64,000 bases of DNA from an uncultured Prevotellaceae bacterium. Its GTDB lineage: Bacteria > Bacteroidota > Bacteroidia > Bacteroidales > Bacteroidaceae. The position numbers were made by a program, and so were the translations under genes. The stretch is from NCBI GenBank assembly GCA_902767775.1, contig CACXIP010000009.1:62001-126000 (forward strand). Direction: 5' to 3'. Shown one piece after another: positions 44,027 through 52,780 of the stretch (position 1 is its first letter; each line of letters opens with the position of its first letter). Under the pieces are notes generated by a model. That model ran no database searches, was not told the origin of the DNA, and was given only the letters and a program-made list of their open reading frames with translations.

Positions 44027-46936
44027 TTACTTCAGAACTTCCTTCAGTTGGTTGGTGGCACGCTGTATCATGTCCATTGTACCGCTGCCGTCGCTGACAT
44101 AGCGTATCACCATCCCGGCATAAGAGATGGCGCGGTTGGCTTTTTCGTTGTCGGCAGGCAACTGCTTGGCATTCTCGAGCAATTGCATCAGTTCATCCAT
44201 GTCTTCCAACTCGGGGAGATTGCCTGGCCGCATGGTGTTGATGGCGGCATTCAATGCTCCGGCAGCCTTGTCAATTTCTTCCTGACTGTACTTGCCATCA
44301 GGGGCTTCCATCAAAGGCTGGACTTTCTCAGACTGTTCTGCCATGCGTGCGAAACCATGTGTGGCCCATGGGGCGTATTCGGGTACTTTCACAGTAAGGG
44401 CCTCCCAAGCTTGTTGCTCGTTGATGCGGTTCTTGGCTATCAGCAGCAGTTCGCGCAGTTGCGACTTGTCAGCTGCTGTATTTCCGACACTGGCGACTAC
44501 GGCGTTTGGGTCGGCTGGGATATTCATACGGAAATAGTGTGTCAGGTGCTTGTCTCCGGCATAGTCTGGGATAAAAGTGTGACCGTTATGGCTCAGCTTG
44601 TAAAGATGTGCGTCTGCTCCGCTGCCATCCGTGGCACCCATGAGTGTGACATCGCTGAGGTCGGGTGCCACATTGATGGTGGCATCATCCCAGTTCGTGA
44701 CACCTGTCGTGGCCATGACAAGCGGTCCATACATAAAGGCTCCTGCCCACATCGGGGTATACTCTGTCTTTCCGCCTTTCTCGTATGCCGGAGCCGTCTC
44801 CATCTTGTCGGGGCCGAAATCGATGTGCTTGGTGAAAGGCATTATCACTTCCACCACGTCTTTCTTGGTCCATTTGCGGGTTGGAATCTCCACATAACTT
44901 GATGGTTGGTATTCTTTAGCGATGCTCTTGCCGTTGAGCCTGACATCAAAACCTTCGGTGGCCCAGTAAGGTACACGTAACTTCATGGCAAAAGACCCCT
45001 TGCCCTTGGCGATGCGGATGATGGAGCGCTCTGCTGGCCATTGGCATTCCTGACGGATGGTGACACCTTTCTTTGTCCATTTTGCAGTGGTGGGGAGATA
45101 GAGCGCCACCCAGATGGTGTTGTCGTTGGTGAAATAGGCTGCCTCCTGATATTTCACATGATTCTCTACGCCGGTACCTCCGCAGCAGGTGGCTTGCGGG
45201 GTCTCATTGCCCCATGGCTTCGAGGCGTCGAGACCTACGGCATATTGATAGACTGTTTGGTACTTGCGTGGATTTACCGAACCGACAATCTGGTTGTACA
45301 GCACACGTTCGTAGTAGTCCATATACCTTGCATCATCAGGATTGAAGCAGTTCAGTTCCTTGGTCAGTTTGGCAAGGTTGTAGGCGCAGCAGGTCTCGTT
45401 GATGGTGGGCTCTGGATGCAGTTCGCGCCCTCCCCAACTGGTGACGTTGGTGCACATGCTGGTAATCTGTGAGTAGGGCTGACGGAACATCTCACCGTTG
45501 CCCACACCTCCCATGGCGTAGCGGTAACGTCCCTGAACCATCGTCCAGAAATTTTGTGCAAGGTTGTAGTAGTATGGGTCGTTGTTGCTTCGGAAGGAGC
45601 GCAGCGCACCTGTCACCATGGGGATGTGCTGGTTGGCATGGCGGGTGCGGATGGCATCCACATTCTTTGCCAACGGGTCGAAGAATGCCGGACTGTCAAA
45701 ATAGTTGGCGGCTTCCAGCAAATGGGCTTTCTCCTCAGCTGTTCCGGTCATTTCCGACAGGCGTGCCAGCGACTCTGCCATGCCGCCCACCTCTCCGGCG
45801 ATATACATGTTCCACATCTCATAACGGTTGCCGGGACGGGCACGGCGCTCGTCTTGTCTGCCGTCGCTCTTGACGTATGTGCGGTAGTGCAGACGGTTCC
45901 ATACCCATAACCCCATGTCTTTGGCGATGAGCAACGCCTTGTCGGCAATTGCCTTGTCGTCGATATAGGTAGCGATGTCGATGAGTCCGGCCAATTGCTT
46001 GTGCACGGAGTAGTAGGGGGCCCATACCCAACTTTCATTGTTGTAGGCGCGGTACATCTCAATCAGCACACAGTGCTGGGCGGGGATGGCATTCAGATAA
46101 CCGTAGCCATATTTTCTGCATTCTTTCTTGTATCGGTCGAAGTCGGCCCATGTGCCTTGCATCTGTTTCAGCTCTTCTTCAGGGGCGAAGTCGCGGGCTT
46201 CCCAGTAGCGTCCCAATTGCTCGTCCCAAACAAAGGTGAGTTCCTGACAGTGGCGCAGTTCGTCGACCATGGTTTTGATGTTGCTGCGGAGGATGTCTTT
46301 CTTGACAGGGTTCTGGCAACTGGCGAATGCGAATGCCATGGCCGACATGTAGTGCCCCGATCCATGCCCCTTCAGCTTGGTGGTTGGCGAGTCCCAACCG
46401 TCGGCCTCTGGGTAGCCCTCGGTGGAGAGCCCGTATGTGTCGCGGTAGTTGTAGAGCTGCTGTTTGACTGGCAGACTGATGAGTTGGTCGATGTCAAGGT
46501 CACGGTTCCATGTCAGGCGGTTGTCGCCTTCGATGCTGACCAGACCAAGAGGCAACGGCTCTGCCACGGGAATGTTCGATGGAACCGCATATGCTCGTTC
46601 CACAACCTTCACTTCTGCAGAAACACCAAATCCGTTAGATGTACTGTTGTCGCCGATGATGAACCCGCGTACTTTGTATGTCGTACCCACAGGGTTGATG
46701 GTGGGGTTGGCTTCGGCGTTCTCGGTGGCTTCCGATGAGTTGAGCCACTTCACTTGCCGGAATTCGCCTTTGCCGTCGGAGTATTTCACCCACAACTGAT
46801 AGGGTAGCCTTGGGGCATTGCCCACAGGTGTCTCCACGCTGACGCTCTCCACCTCCACTATAGAGCGATAGCCTTGTGCATTGGCGCCCATAAACAGTCC
46901 GGTGGCCAGCACACCTGCCAAAATTAGTTTTCTCAT
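44027..46936 (-). CDS. GH127-like beta-L-arabinofuranosidase
   Basis: The 969-residue protein starts at 46936 with a signal peptide (MRKLILAGVLATGLFMGANAQ); an upstream ATG at 47053 would destroy it. Residues about 30-130 are an N-terminal domain of unknown type. Residues about 145-760 match the GH127/GH146 alpha-barrel and beta domains, with HGSGHYMSAMAFAFASC, NRYEMWNMYIAGEVGGMAE, ETCCAYNLAKLTKELN near 513 and ATCCGGTGVENH near 583. The paired CysCys in the last is the expected zinc-bound nucleophile region. The C-terminal 150 residues are a helical extension. Such enzymes remove beta-linked L-arabinofuranose from plant glycans or glycoproteins. A -7 element lies at 46968. Confidence 0.85.
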   Translation of the reverse strand: MRKLILAGVLATGLFMGANAQGYRSIVEVESVSVETPVGNAPRLPYQLWVKYSDGKGEFRQVKWLNSSEATENAEANPTINPVGTTYKVRGFIIGDNSTSNGFGVSAEVKVVERAYAVPSNIPVAEPLPLGLVSIEGDNRLTWNRDLDIDQLISLPVKQQLYNYRDTYGLSTEGYPEADGWDSPTTKLKGHGSGHYMSAMAFAFASCQNPVKKDILRSNIKTMVDELRHCQELTFVWDEQLGRYWEARDFAPEEELKQMQGTWADFDRYKKECRKYGYGYLNAIPAQHCVLIEMYRAYNNESWVWAPYYSVHKQLAGLIDIATYIDDKAIADKALLIAKDMGLWVWNRLHYRTYVKSDGRQDERRARPGNRYEMWNMYIAGEVGGMAESLARLSEMTGTAEEKAHLLEAANYFDSPAFFDPLAKNVDAIRTRHANQHIPMVTGALRSFRSNNDPYYYNLAQNFWTMVQGRYRYAMGGVGNGEMFRQPYSQITSMCTNVTSWGGRELHPEPTINETCCAYNLAKLTKELNCFNPDDARYMDYYERVLYNQIVGSVNPRKYQTVYQYAVGLDASKPWGNETPQATCCGGTGVENHVKYQEAAYFTNDNTIWVALYLPTTAKWTKKGVTIRQECQWPAERSIIRIAKGKGSFAMKLRVPYWATEGFDVRLNGKSIAKEYQPSSYVEIPTRKWTKKDVVEVIMPFTKHIDFGPDKMETAPAYEKGGKTEYTPMWAGAFMYGPLVMATTGVTNWDDATINVAPDLSDVTLMGATDGSGADAHLYKLSHNGHTFIPDYAGDKHLTHYFRMNIPADPNAVVASVGNTAADKSQLRELLLIAKNRINEQQAWEALTVKVPEYAPWATHGFARMAEQSEKVQPLMEAPDGKYSQEEIDKAAGALNAAINTMRPGNLPELEDMDELMQLLENAKQLPADNEKANRAISYAGMVIRYVSDGSGTMDMIQRATNQLKEVLK

Positions 46937-46967
46937 GTTTGTTTTTGTTAGATTTGCTGTGATGGTG

Positions 46968-46975
46968 CAAAGATA
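46968..46975 (-). promoter_or_regulatory. -7 element of the GH127-like gene
   Basis: On the minus strand TATCTTTG lies 31 bp before the start codon; no clear -33 element. Confidence 0.55.
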
Positions 46976-47028
46976 AACAAAAAAAACAATTCTCGAAGAC
47001 ATCGCTGCCATGAAAGTGGATGTCGAAC

Positions 47029-47057
47029 GAAAAAGGGTGCCAGATTCAGGCACCCTT
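47029..47057 (-). terminator. Terminator of cysK
   Basis: A 9-bp stem AAGGGTGCC / GGCACCCTT with a 7-nt loop is followed on the minus strand by TTTCG after the stem's own TT. It separates cysK from the GH127 promoter. Confidence 0.75.
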
Positions 47058-47112
47058 CCGTTTTTTTAGAAGTAATTAGCTGTAGATATTATTGATTTCC
47101 TATGGCTCAGCA

Positions 47113-48060
47113 TTAAAGTGGATAATCCTCAAAAGCGTAGAGAATGGTGCTCAGGTATCGCTCACCGGTGTCGGGAAGCAGAACCACAATCTTCTTTCCC
47201 TTGTTCTCAGGACGAAGTGCTATCTGGGTGGCTGCATAAAGTGCGGCACCTGCACTGATGCCCACCAGCAGACCTTCCTGCTGGGCTATCTCACGACCGG
47301 TGCGGATGGCATCGTCGTTCTCTACGTCAAACACCTCGTCGATGACGTCTGCATCGTAGGTCTTGGGGACAAAACCTGCACCTATGCCTTGAATCTTGTG
47401 AGGACCGCTCTTGCCACCGTTCAGCACTGGTGAGGATTTGGGTTCCACGGCGATGATTTTCACGTTGGGATTCTGCTCCTTCAGAAACTTGCCGGTGCCG
47501 CTGATGGTACCGCCGGTTCCCACACCGCCGATGAAGATATCCACCTTGCCATCTGTGTCGCGCCAAATTTCAGGACCTGTGGTGGCGTAGTGCTTGGCGG
47601 GGTTGGCGGGGTTCTCAAACTGCTGCAGGATTACTGCTCCGGGGATGGAGGCACGCAGCTCCTCTGCGGCGCGGATGGCTCCTGGCATGCCGTCTTTTCC
47701 AGAGGTGAGTCGTACCTCGGCTCCGTAGGCCTTCACGAGGTTGCGGCGCTCCACGCTCATGGTCTCGGGCATGGTAAGGATAAGATGGTAGCCCTTGACG
47801 GCTGATACCAGGGCCAGTCCCACACCCGTGTTACCGCTGGTGGGTTCGATGATGGTGGCGCCGGGTTTCAGAATGCCTTTCGCCTCTGCGTCCTCAATCA
47901 TCGCCAGTGCGATGCGGTCCTTTACGCTCCCGCCGGGATTGAAATACTCTACTTTGGCTATCACGGGTGTCTCAAGACCCTTTGCCTGTGAATATTTGTT
48001 GAGCTCCAAGAGTGGAGTGTTGCCGACTAGTTCGGTCAGCTGCTTTGCAATTTTGCTCAT
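47113..48060 (-). CDS. cysK: Cysteine synthase A
   Basis: This PLP enzyme makes L-cysteine from O-acetylserine and sulfide. The 315 residues have the PLP Lys47 in NPGGSVKDR, the [15 protein letters not shown] substrate loop, the phosphate-binding [16 protein letters not shown], and the C-terminal [12 protein letters not shown]. There is no signal peptide. It has its own promoter at 48102-48132 that begins inside the end of metY, so it can be expressed apart from metY, although both are read in the same direction. Confidence 0.95.
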   Translation of the reverse strand: MSKIAKQLTELVGNTPLLELNKYSQAKGLETPVIAKVEYFNPGGSVKDRIALAMIEDAEAKGILKPGATIIEPTSGNTGVGLALVSAVKGYHLILTMPETMSVERRNLVKAYGAEVRLTSGKDGMPGAIRAAEELRASIPGAVILQQFENPANPAKHYATTGPEIWRDTDGKVDIFIGGVGTGGTISGTGKFLKEQNPNVKIIAVEPKSSPVLNGGKSGPHKIQGIGAGFVPKTYDADVIDEVFDVENDDAIRTGREIAQQEGLLVGISAGAALYAATQIALRPENKGKKIVVLLPDTGERYLSTILYAFEDYPL

Positions 48061-48101
48061 ATCCTTGCTTTAAAAATTTTTAATCATTCAAGTTTGTGGT
48101 G

Positions 48102-48132
48102 CAAAGGTAATATCTTTTTAGATTTTATCAAA
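48102..48132 (-). promoter_or_regulatory. Promoter of cysK
   Basis: On the minus strand TTTG (48129-48132, within the metY coding end), a 19-bp spacer and TACCTTTG (48102-48109) form an ideal Bacteroidetes promoter. Confidence 0.8.
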
Positions 48133-49407
48133 AGCTTGGGCCAAATCTTCGATGATGTCGTCGATATGCTCGGTGCCAATCGACAGTCGGATGGTCGAGG
48201 GGGCGATGTGCTGTTCGGCGAGTTCCTCAGGCGAGAGCTGAGAGTGGGTCGTGGTGTAGGGATGGATGACCAGACTCTTCACGTCTGCCACGTTGGCAAG
48301 AAGAGAGAAAATCTGCAGGGCATCGATAAACTTCCATGCTTCTTCCTGACCGCCCTTGATCTCGAAGGTGAAGATGGACCCTCCACCGTTGGGGAAATAT
48401 TTCTGATAGAGTTTGTGGTCACGATGGTTCTCCAAAGCTGGATGGTTGACCTTGGCTACCTTAGGATGGTTCTTCAGAAAGTCCACCACTTTCAGAGCGT
48501 TCTCTACATGGCGCTCCACACGCAGGCTTAATGTCTCGACACCCTGCAACAGGATGAAGGCATTGAAAGGAGAGATGGCGGCGCCGGTGTCACGCAGGAT
48601 GACGGCACGGATGCGGGTCACATAGGCGGCTGCACCTACTGCATCAGCAAATACGATGCCGTGATAGCTGGGATCGGGCTTGGCAAGGGTGGGGAACTTG
48701 TCGGGATTGGCCTTCCAGTCGAACTTACCACCGTCGACGATGACACCACCCAGCGAACTTCCGTGGCCACCGAGAAACTTTGTGGCGGAGTGAACCACGA
48801 TGTCTGCTCCATGTTCCAGCGGTCTGATGAGGTAGGGGGTACCAAATGTGTTGTCTACAATGAAGGGGATGCCGTGCTTATGTGCCACTGCTGCCACTCC
48901 TTCAAGGTCAAGCACGTCGGAGTTGGGATTGCCGAATGTCTCGGCATAGACCACCTTCGTGTTGGGCTGGATGGCTGCCTCGAGGGCTTCGAGGTCGTTC
49001 ACATTGATAATGGTGTTGCTGATGCCCTGAGTGGCCAGCGTATGGGTTATCAGGTTGTATGAGCCGCCATAGAGGTTGTCGGCTGCAACGATATGGTCAC
49101 CTGCCTGTACTATGTTCTGCAGGGCATAGGTGATGGCGGCTGCTCCAGAAGCCACGGCAAGACCTGCCACACCTCCTTCGAGGGCTGCAACACGGTCTTC
49201 AAAGACACCTTGTGTGGAGTTGGTCAGACGACCGTAGATGTTTCCTGCGTCACGAAGCCCGAAACGGTCGGCTGCGTGCTGGCTGTTGTGGAACACATAA
49301 CTCGTGGTCTGATAGATGGGCACCGCGCGTGCATCGGTTGCGGGGTCTGCCTGTTCCTGGCCTACATGGAGTTGTAAAGTCTCAAAACGATAATTCTTTG
49401 TACTCAT
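48118..49407 (-). CDS. metY: O-acetylhomoserine sulfhydrylase
   Basis: This Cys/Met-metabolism PLP enzyme makes homocysteine from O-acetylhomoserine and sulfide. The 429 residues, longer than cystathionine gamma-synthases (about 390), fit MetY. The PLP lysine is Lys210 in HSATKFLGGHGSSLGGVIVD. IYGRLTNSTQGVFEDRVAALEGG, PFIVDNTFGTPYLIRPLEHG and the C-terminal TTHSQLSPEELAEQHIAPSTIRLSIGTEH are family hallmarks. It has its own promoter at 49452-49483. With cysK it forms a sulfide-assimilation pair. Confidence 0.93.
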   Translation of the reverse strand: MSTKNYRFETLQLHVGQEQADPATDARAVPIYQTTSYVFHNSQHAADRFGLRDAGNIYGRLTNSTQGVFEDRVAALEGGVAGLAVASGAAAITYALQNIVQAGDHIVAADNLYGGSYNLITHTLATQGISNTIINVNDLEALEAAIQPNTKVVYAETFGNPNSDVLDLEGVAAVAHKHGIPFIVDNTFGTPYLIRPLEHGADIVVHSATKFLGGHGSSLGGVIVDGGKFDWKANPDKFPTLAKPDPSYHGIVFADAVGAAAYVTRIRAVILRDTGAAISPFNAFILLQGVETLSLRVERHVENALKVVDFLKNHPKVAKVNHPALENHRDHKLYQKYFPNGGGSIFTFEIKGGQEEAWKFIDALQIFSLLANVADVKSLVIHPYTTTHSQLSPEELAEQHIAPSTIRLSIGTEHIDDIIEDLAQAFDKI

Positions 49408-49451
49408 AATCTTATCCTTTCTAAATTTTAAAAATTAAACTTTTTACGCTG

Positions 49452-49483
49452 CAAAGGTATGAATAGTGGAAATATTCTCCAAA
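49452..49483 (-). promoter_or_regulatory. Promoter of metY
   Basis: On the minus strand TTTG (49480-49483), a 20-bp spacer and TACCTTTG (49452-49459). The short leader ends with an AAGGAT stretch before the ATG. Confidence 0.8.
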
Positions 49484-49687
49484 TATTTCGCTGAATTCAG
49501 AAAATACCTCTATAATACGAATATTTAAAGAATGATATCCTAATTCAAGCGTTTGCATCCCCCTCAAAAAGAATAAAACTCTTTTTAATGTCCGTATGTT
49601 GTTGAAAAATAGGATGTTCAACCCTAATCTGCCATTAGGATTGATATCTGGATAAGGTAGAATACATGGAAATTATCGTGTAAATAC

Positions 49688-49722
49688 AAAACGAGGACGC
49701 ATACTTAAGTACACGCCCTCGT
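49688..49722 (-). terminator. Terminator of the OmpX-like gene
   Basis: A 14-bp hairpin with a TTAA loop spans 49691-49722 and is followed by TTTGTATTTA on the minus strand. The stem is complete only in the minus-strand RNA, where three G-U pairs replace what would be mismatches on the plus strand, which shows the direction of use. Confidence 0.75.
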
Positions 49723-49746
49723 ATTATAGTTGATATCAGTACTCTC

Positions 49747-50268
49747 TTAGAAGTTGTAGTACACACCGAAAATGATGTTGCTGCCGTCGACGTCAACACC
49801 CCAAGTGTTCAGCTTGGCTTTGGTGTTGTTGTCCTTCTCATGCTCGTAACCAATAAATCCAATATGGGTGACGAAGCTCAGTTTGCTGTTCAGGTTGAAT
49901 GCCACACCTGGTTTCAGACCAACAGAGAACTCATCCTGGTCATAACCAGCATTGTAGGTGTGAGCATAACCCACAGAACCGTCAATGAACACATTCACCA
50001 TACCGCTCTTCACGAGGTTCATACGAACATAGGGGTTCACAGACACAGTCTTGACACCACCTTTGTTGAGTCCTTCCCATCCGAAAGCCACACCGGCTGC
50101 CCAGTCTTCGTTGAAGGTGTAACCAACCTCAGGCATAAACTTGTAGGTCGTCACATCATCATCACCGTTGCTTGTGTTAGCAAAACCAACACCACCACCG
50201 ATGAACACCTGTGCATTCACAATCACGGCCACAACTGCGGCTACCAAAGTCATAAAAATCTTTTTCAT
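49747..50268 (-). CDS. OmpX-like outer-membrane beta-barrel protein
   Basis: A 173-residue protein with a signal peptide (MKKIFMTLVAAVVAVIVNAQ) and about eight predicted amphipathic strands (VFIGGGVGFANTSNG, FMPEVGYTFNEDWAAGVAFGW, and similar), ending in Phe (IIFGVYYNF). The size and final Phe fit small barrels of the outer-membrane beta-barrel domain families (OmpX/OmpW-like). Such barrels are structural, adhesive or small-molecule-permeable; no specific function is evident. It is a single gene with a promoter at 50380-50408, a leader of about 105 nt and its own terminator, which suggests strong or regulated expression. Confidence 0.88.
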   Translation of the reverse strand: MKKIFMTLVAAVVAVIVNAQVFIGGGVGFANTSNGDDDVTTYKFMPEVGYTFNEDWAAGVAFGWEGLNKGGVKTVSVNPYVRMNLVKSGMVNVFIDGSVGYAHTYNAGYDQDEFSVGLKPGVAFNLNSKLSFVTHIGFIGYEHEKDNNTKAKLNTWGVDVDGSNIIFGVYYNF

Positions 50269-50379
50269 CTTTTTACCTTTTTAAAATAAAACAATCTGTC
50301 GCCACTAACATATATTTCCAATCGTGGACGACGTTATCCTTAATACTGTGTGCGGACACAATTTCCGCTTTTCACGCCG

Positions 50380-50408
50380 CAAAGGTATGTCAAATTTGAA
50401 AATAACAA
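50380..50408 (-). promoter_or_regulatory. Promoter of the OmpX-like gene
   Basis: On the minus strand TTG (50406-50408), an 18-bp spacer and TACCTTTG (50380-50387). The spacer is one base shorter than ideal. Confidence 0.65.
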
Positions 50409-50540
50409 TGGATTTTGCTCGAAAAAATTCAATTATATATTTAAAAATTGTTAAATATACAATAAAAGTGGGTAAATATGCAATTTTGCGCATATTTACC
50501 CACTTAAAACGATGAATGATGAACTTCTATCAAAAAATCT

Positions 50541-51557
50541 TTATACTTCCTTTGCCGCTTTTTCCTGCGCTGCGATGACTCGGTCGCACCAAGCATCAAA
50601 GTCGGGGTCCTCAACCTGCAGTTCCGGATGGGAGAGGATATGGGCGATGCAGTGGCGCACTCCGGTGTCAAAACAGGTGGTGGCACAGAAACCTGGTACG
50701 GCACGCTTCAGTTTGGTGCAGTCGAAGGATACGGTGACTGCCTTGTCGCCAATCAAGTTGCCCATAAGGTCGTATTCCGGTGGACATACAGCGGCGAGGA
50801 AAGAAGAGGATACATGGTATGGATGCAACTCCACACCAAGCGCCTGGGCGATGCATTCATAGATCTGGTTCCATGTCAGCGTTTCGTCAGACATAATCTG
50901 AAAAGCCTCTCCTATGGCTTTGGGGTTGCCTATCAAACCAATGAAGCCTCTGGCAAAATCCTCGTTCCAAGTAAGTGTCCACAGCGAACTGCCGTCTCCG
51001 TGAATCAATATGGGCTTTCCTTCCATCATTCGTTTCAATACCTGCCAACTGCCGTTCACACCATGAACGCTCACCGGTACGCTGCGCTCACAGTAGGTGT
51101 GGCTGGGCCTGACGATGGTGGCGGGAAAACCATCATTGCGGTAGGCACGCATCAGCAGTTCCTCGCAGGCAATCTTGTCACGAGAGTATTGCCAATAGGG
51201 ATTGGCAAGGGCGGTTCCCTCGGTGATGAGGTGACTGCGGGCGGGTTTGGCATAGGCAGATGCTGAACTGATGTAGATGTATTGGCGTGTACGGCCTGAG
51301 AAGAGCCGGATGTCGCGCTCCACTTGTGAAGGGAGAAAACCGATAAACTCGCAGACGGCGTCGAACTGCGTGTCGCCGAGCAACTCGCAAACCTTTTTCT
51401 CATCGTTGATGTCGGTGATGACTTGTTTCACGTTCTCCGGAACTTCATCCTTGCGTGTGCCGCGGTTGAGCAGCCATAGGTCATGGCCTGCCTCGGCCAA
51501 CTGTCGGGTGATGGCACTGCTGATGGTGCCGGTGCCACCTATTAATAATATCTTCAT
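50541..51557 (-). CDS. NAD-dependent epimerase/dehydratase family protein
   Basis: This 338-residue extended-SDR protein has the Rossmann GGTGTISSAI near residue 8 and a serine-rich SSASAY region with YSRDK, the Tyr-X3-Lys pair near residue 124, typical of nucleotide-sugar epimerases. It has no signal peptide and is cytoplasmic. The substrate is unknown; sugar nucleotides are the usual choice. It is the last gene of the leftward six-gene series, and its start overlaps the alcohol dehydrogenase stop by four bases (ATGA), so the two are co-translated. Confidence 0.85.
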   Translation of the reverse strand: MKILLIGGTGTISSAITRQLAEAGHDLWLLNRGTRKDEVPENVKQVITDINDEKKVCELLGDTQFDAVCEFIGFLPSQVERDIRLFSGRTRQYIYISSASAYAKPARSHLITEGTALANPYWQYSRDKIACEELLMRAYRNDGFPATIVRPSHTYCERSVPVSVHGVNGSWQVLKRMMEGKPILIHGDGSSLWTLTWNEDFARGFIGLIGNPKAIGEAFQIMSDETLTWNQIYECIAQALGVELHPYHVSSSFLAAVCPPEYDLMGNLIGDKAVTVSFDCTKLKRAVPGFCATTCFDTGVRHCIAHILSHPELQVEDPDFDAWCDRVIAAQEKAAKEV

Positions 51558-52738
51558 CCTCGTGCCATTTTATAGATTGTTTCCATGTCTTCTGCCTTGA
51601 GCACTTTCAGACAACCGCATGTGGCTGTGTTGTCACGGCTGCACTTGCGGGTCATCTCACGTATCTCATCATCGGTGATGTCGCGGCCAATCAGTTCCTT
51701 GATGTTGGTGGGCATGCAGATGGCATGGTAGAAACATTCCATCGCCTCGATGCCTCTCAAGGCAGTTCCTTCAGGGTCGGTGAAGTCGTTGGGGACATCC
51801 ATCACGTTGACGGCGAAACGCACGAAACGGCTGAGGTTCTCGTGCATCACATAGCGGGCCCAACTGGGCCAGATGGCTGCCAGACCGGCTCCGTGGGTTA
51901 CGTCAAACATGCCGCTCAGCTCATGCTCCAATTGGTGAGTTGCCCAGTCGTCACTGATGCCGCAGCCCGTCAGACCATTGTGGGCGACACTGCCGCCCCA
52001 CATAATTTGGGCACGGTTGCGGTAGTCCTCAGGATTCTTCAGCACACAGAACACTGCTGTTTTCATCCTTCGTAGCACGGCCTCGGCAAGGTCGGTGGTG
52101 AGGTCCATGTCATCGTCCTTGCTGAAGTATCGCTCCATGGTGTGCATCATCATGTCGGTGACGCCTGCTGCAGTCTGATAGGGAGGCAGTGTAAACGTGC
52201 GACGCGGATTCATAATGGCGAATTTCGGGCGCGACATGTCGTTGGAGTAGCCCAGTTTGACATCGCCATCCTCATTGGTGATGACACTGGCCTCGCTCAT
52301 CTCGCTTCCTGCTGCAGGGATGGTCAGCACGGTGGCAACAGGGAGCATCCGTTGAGGCTCTGCCTTTCCAAGGTAGAAGTCCCACACATCACCCTCATAG
52401 CATACACCATACGCAATTGCCTTGGCTGAGTCGATGACGCTGCCTCCACCGACGGCAAGGATGAAGTCTACGCCTTCTTTCTTGCATAGTGCGATGCCTT
52501 CGCGTACTTTCGACAAACGGGGGTTGGGGACGACACCGCCGAGGGTGACATAATCCACGCCGCCTTCACCGAGCAACTGGCAAACCTTGTCGAGAAGGCC
52601 GGAGCGAATGGCACTCTGGCCGCCATAGTGAACGAGTACTTTCCTTCCTCCGTATTTTTTCGTCAGAGAGGCAACGCGCTCTTCTGATTTTTCTCCGAAC
52701 ACAACTTCTGTCGGAGCATAGTAAACAAAATCTTTCAT
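51554..52738 (-). CDS. Iron-containing alcohol dehydrogenase (BdhA/YqhD-like)
   Basis: This 394-residue cytoplasmic enzyme reduces aldehydes or oxidises alcohols with NAD(P)H. The nucleotide motif is AVGGGSVIDSAKAIA near residue 93 and the metal region is HQLEHELSGMFDVTHGAGLAAIWPSW, with the conserved His and Asp ligands. Family relatives are butanol dehydrogenases. It is upstream of and overlapping the epimerase gene. Its presence in a glycan-degrading gene group is unusual, and its substrate is not clear. Confidence 0.9.
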   Translation of the reverse strand: MKDFVYYAPTEVVFGEKSEERVASLTKKYGGRKVLVHYGGQSAIRSGLLDKVCQLLGEGGVDYVTLGGVVPNPRLSKVREGIALCKKEGVDFILAVGGGSVIDSAKAIAYGVCYEGDVWDFYLGKAEPQRMLPVATVLTIPAAGSEMSEASVITNEDGDVKLGYSNDMSRPKFAIMNPRRTFTLPPYQTAAGVTDMMMHTMERYFSKDDDMDLTTDLAEAVLRRMKTAVFCVLKNPEDYRNRAQIMWGGSVAHNGLTGCGISDDWATHQLEHELSGMFDVTHGAGLAAIWPSWARYVMHENLSRFVRFAVNVMDVPNDFTDPEGTALRGIEAMECFYHAICMPTNIKELIGRDITDDEIREMTRKCSRDNTATCGCLKVLKAEDMETIYKMARG

Positions 52739-52739
52739 G

Positions 52740-52768
52740 TTTTGAATTTTGAGATTTGGGTTTTGAGT
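52740..52768 (+). repeat. Inverted member of the heptamer-type repeats
   Basis: Plus-strand units around TTTTGAATTTTGAG, ATTTGGG and TTTTGAG fill the gap between the large outer-membrane gene and the alcohol dehydrogenase gene. Unlike the other arrays it is C-free on the strand opposite to the genes. Confidence 0.5.
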
Positions 52769-52780
52769 TTTTTATTGTTA

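Larger units (their letters stand above)
49408..49746. other. Intergenic region between metY and the OmpX-like gene
   Basis: This 339-bp gap holds the metY promoter (49452-49483) and the terminator of the beta-barrel gene (49688-49722). Between them is AT-rich sequence with only a weak 6-bp inverted repeat (49623-49639, CCTAAT/ATTAGG). No open frame, tRNA or known riboswitch was recognised; the metY leader is only about 40 nt and too short for a SAM riboswitch of usual size. Confidence 0.6.

Noticed and set aside
49408..49746. SAM riboswitch upstream of metY
   Set aside because: The predicted leader is about 40 nt, AT-rich and without the expected pseudoknot pattern.
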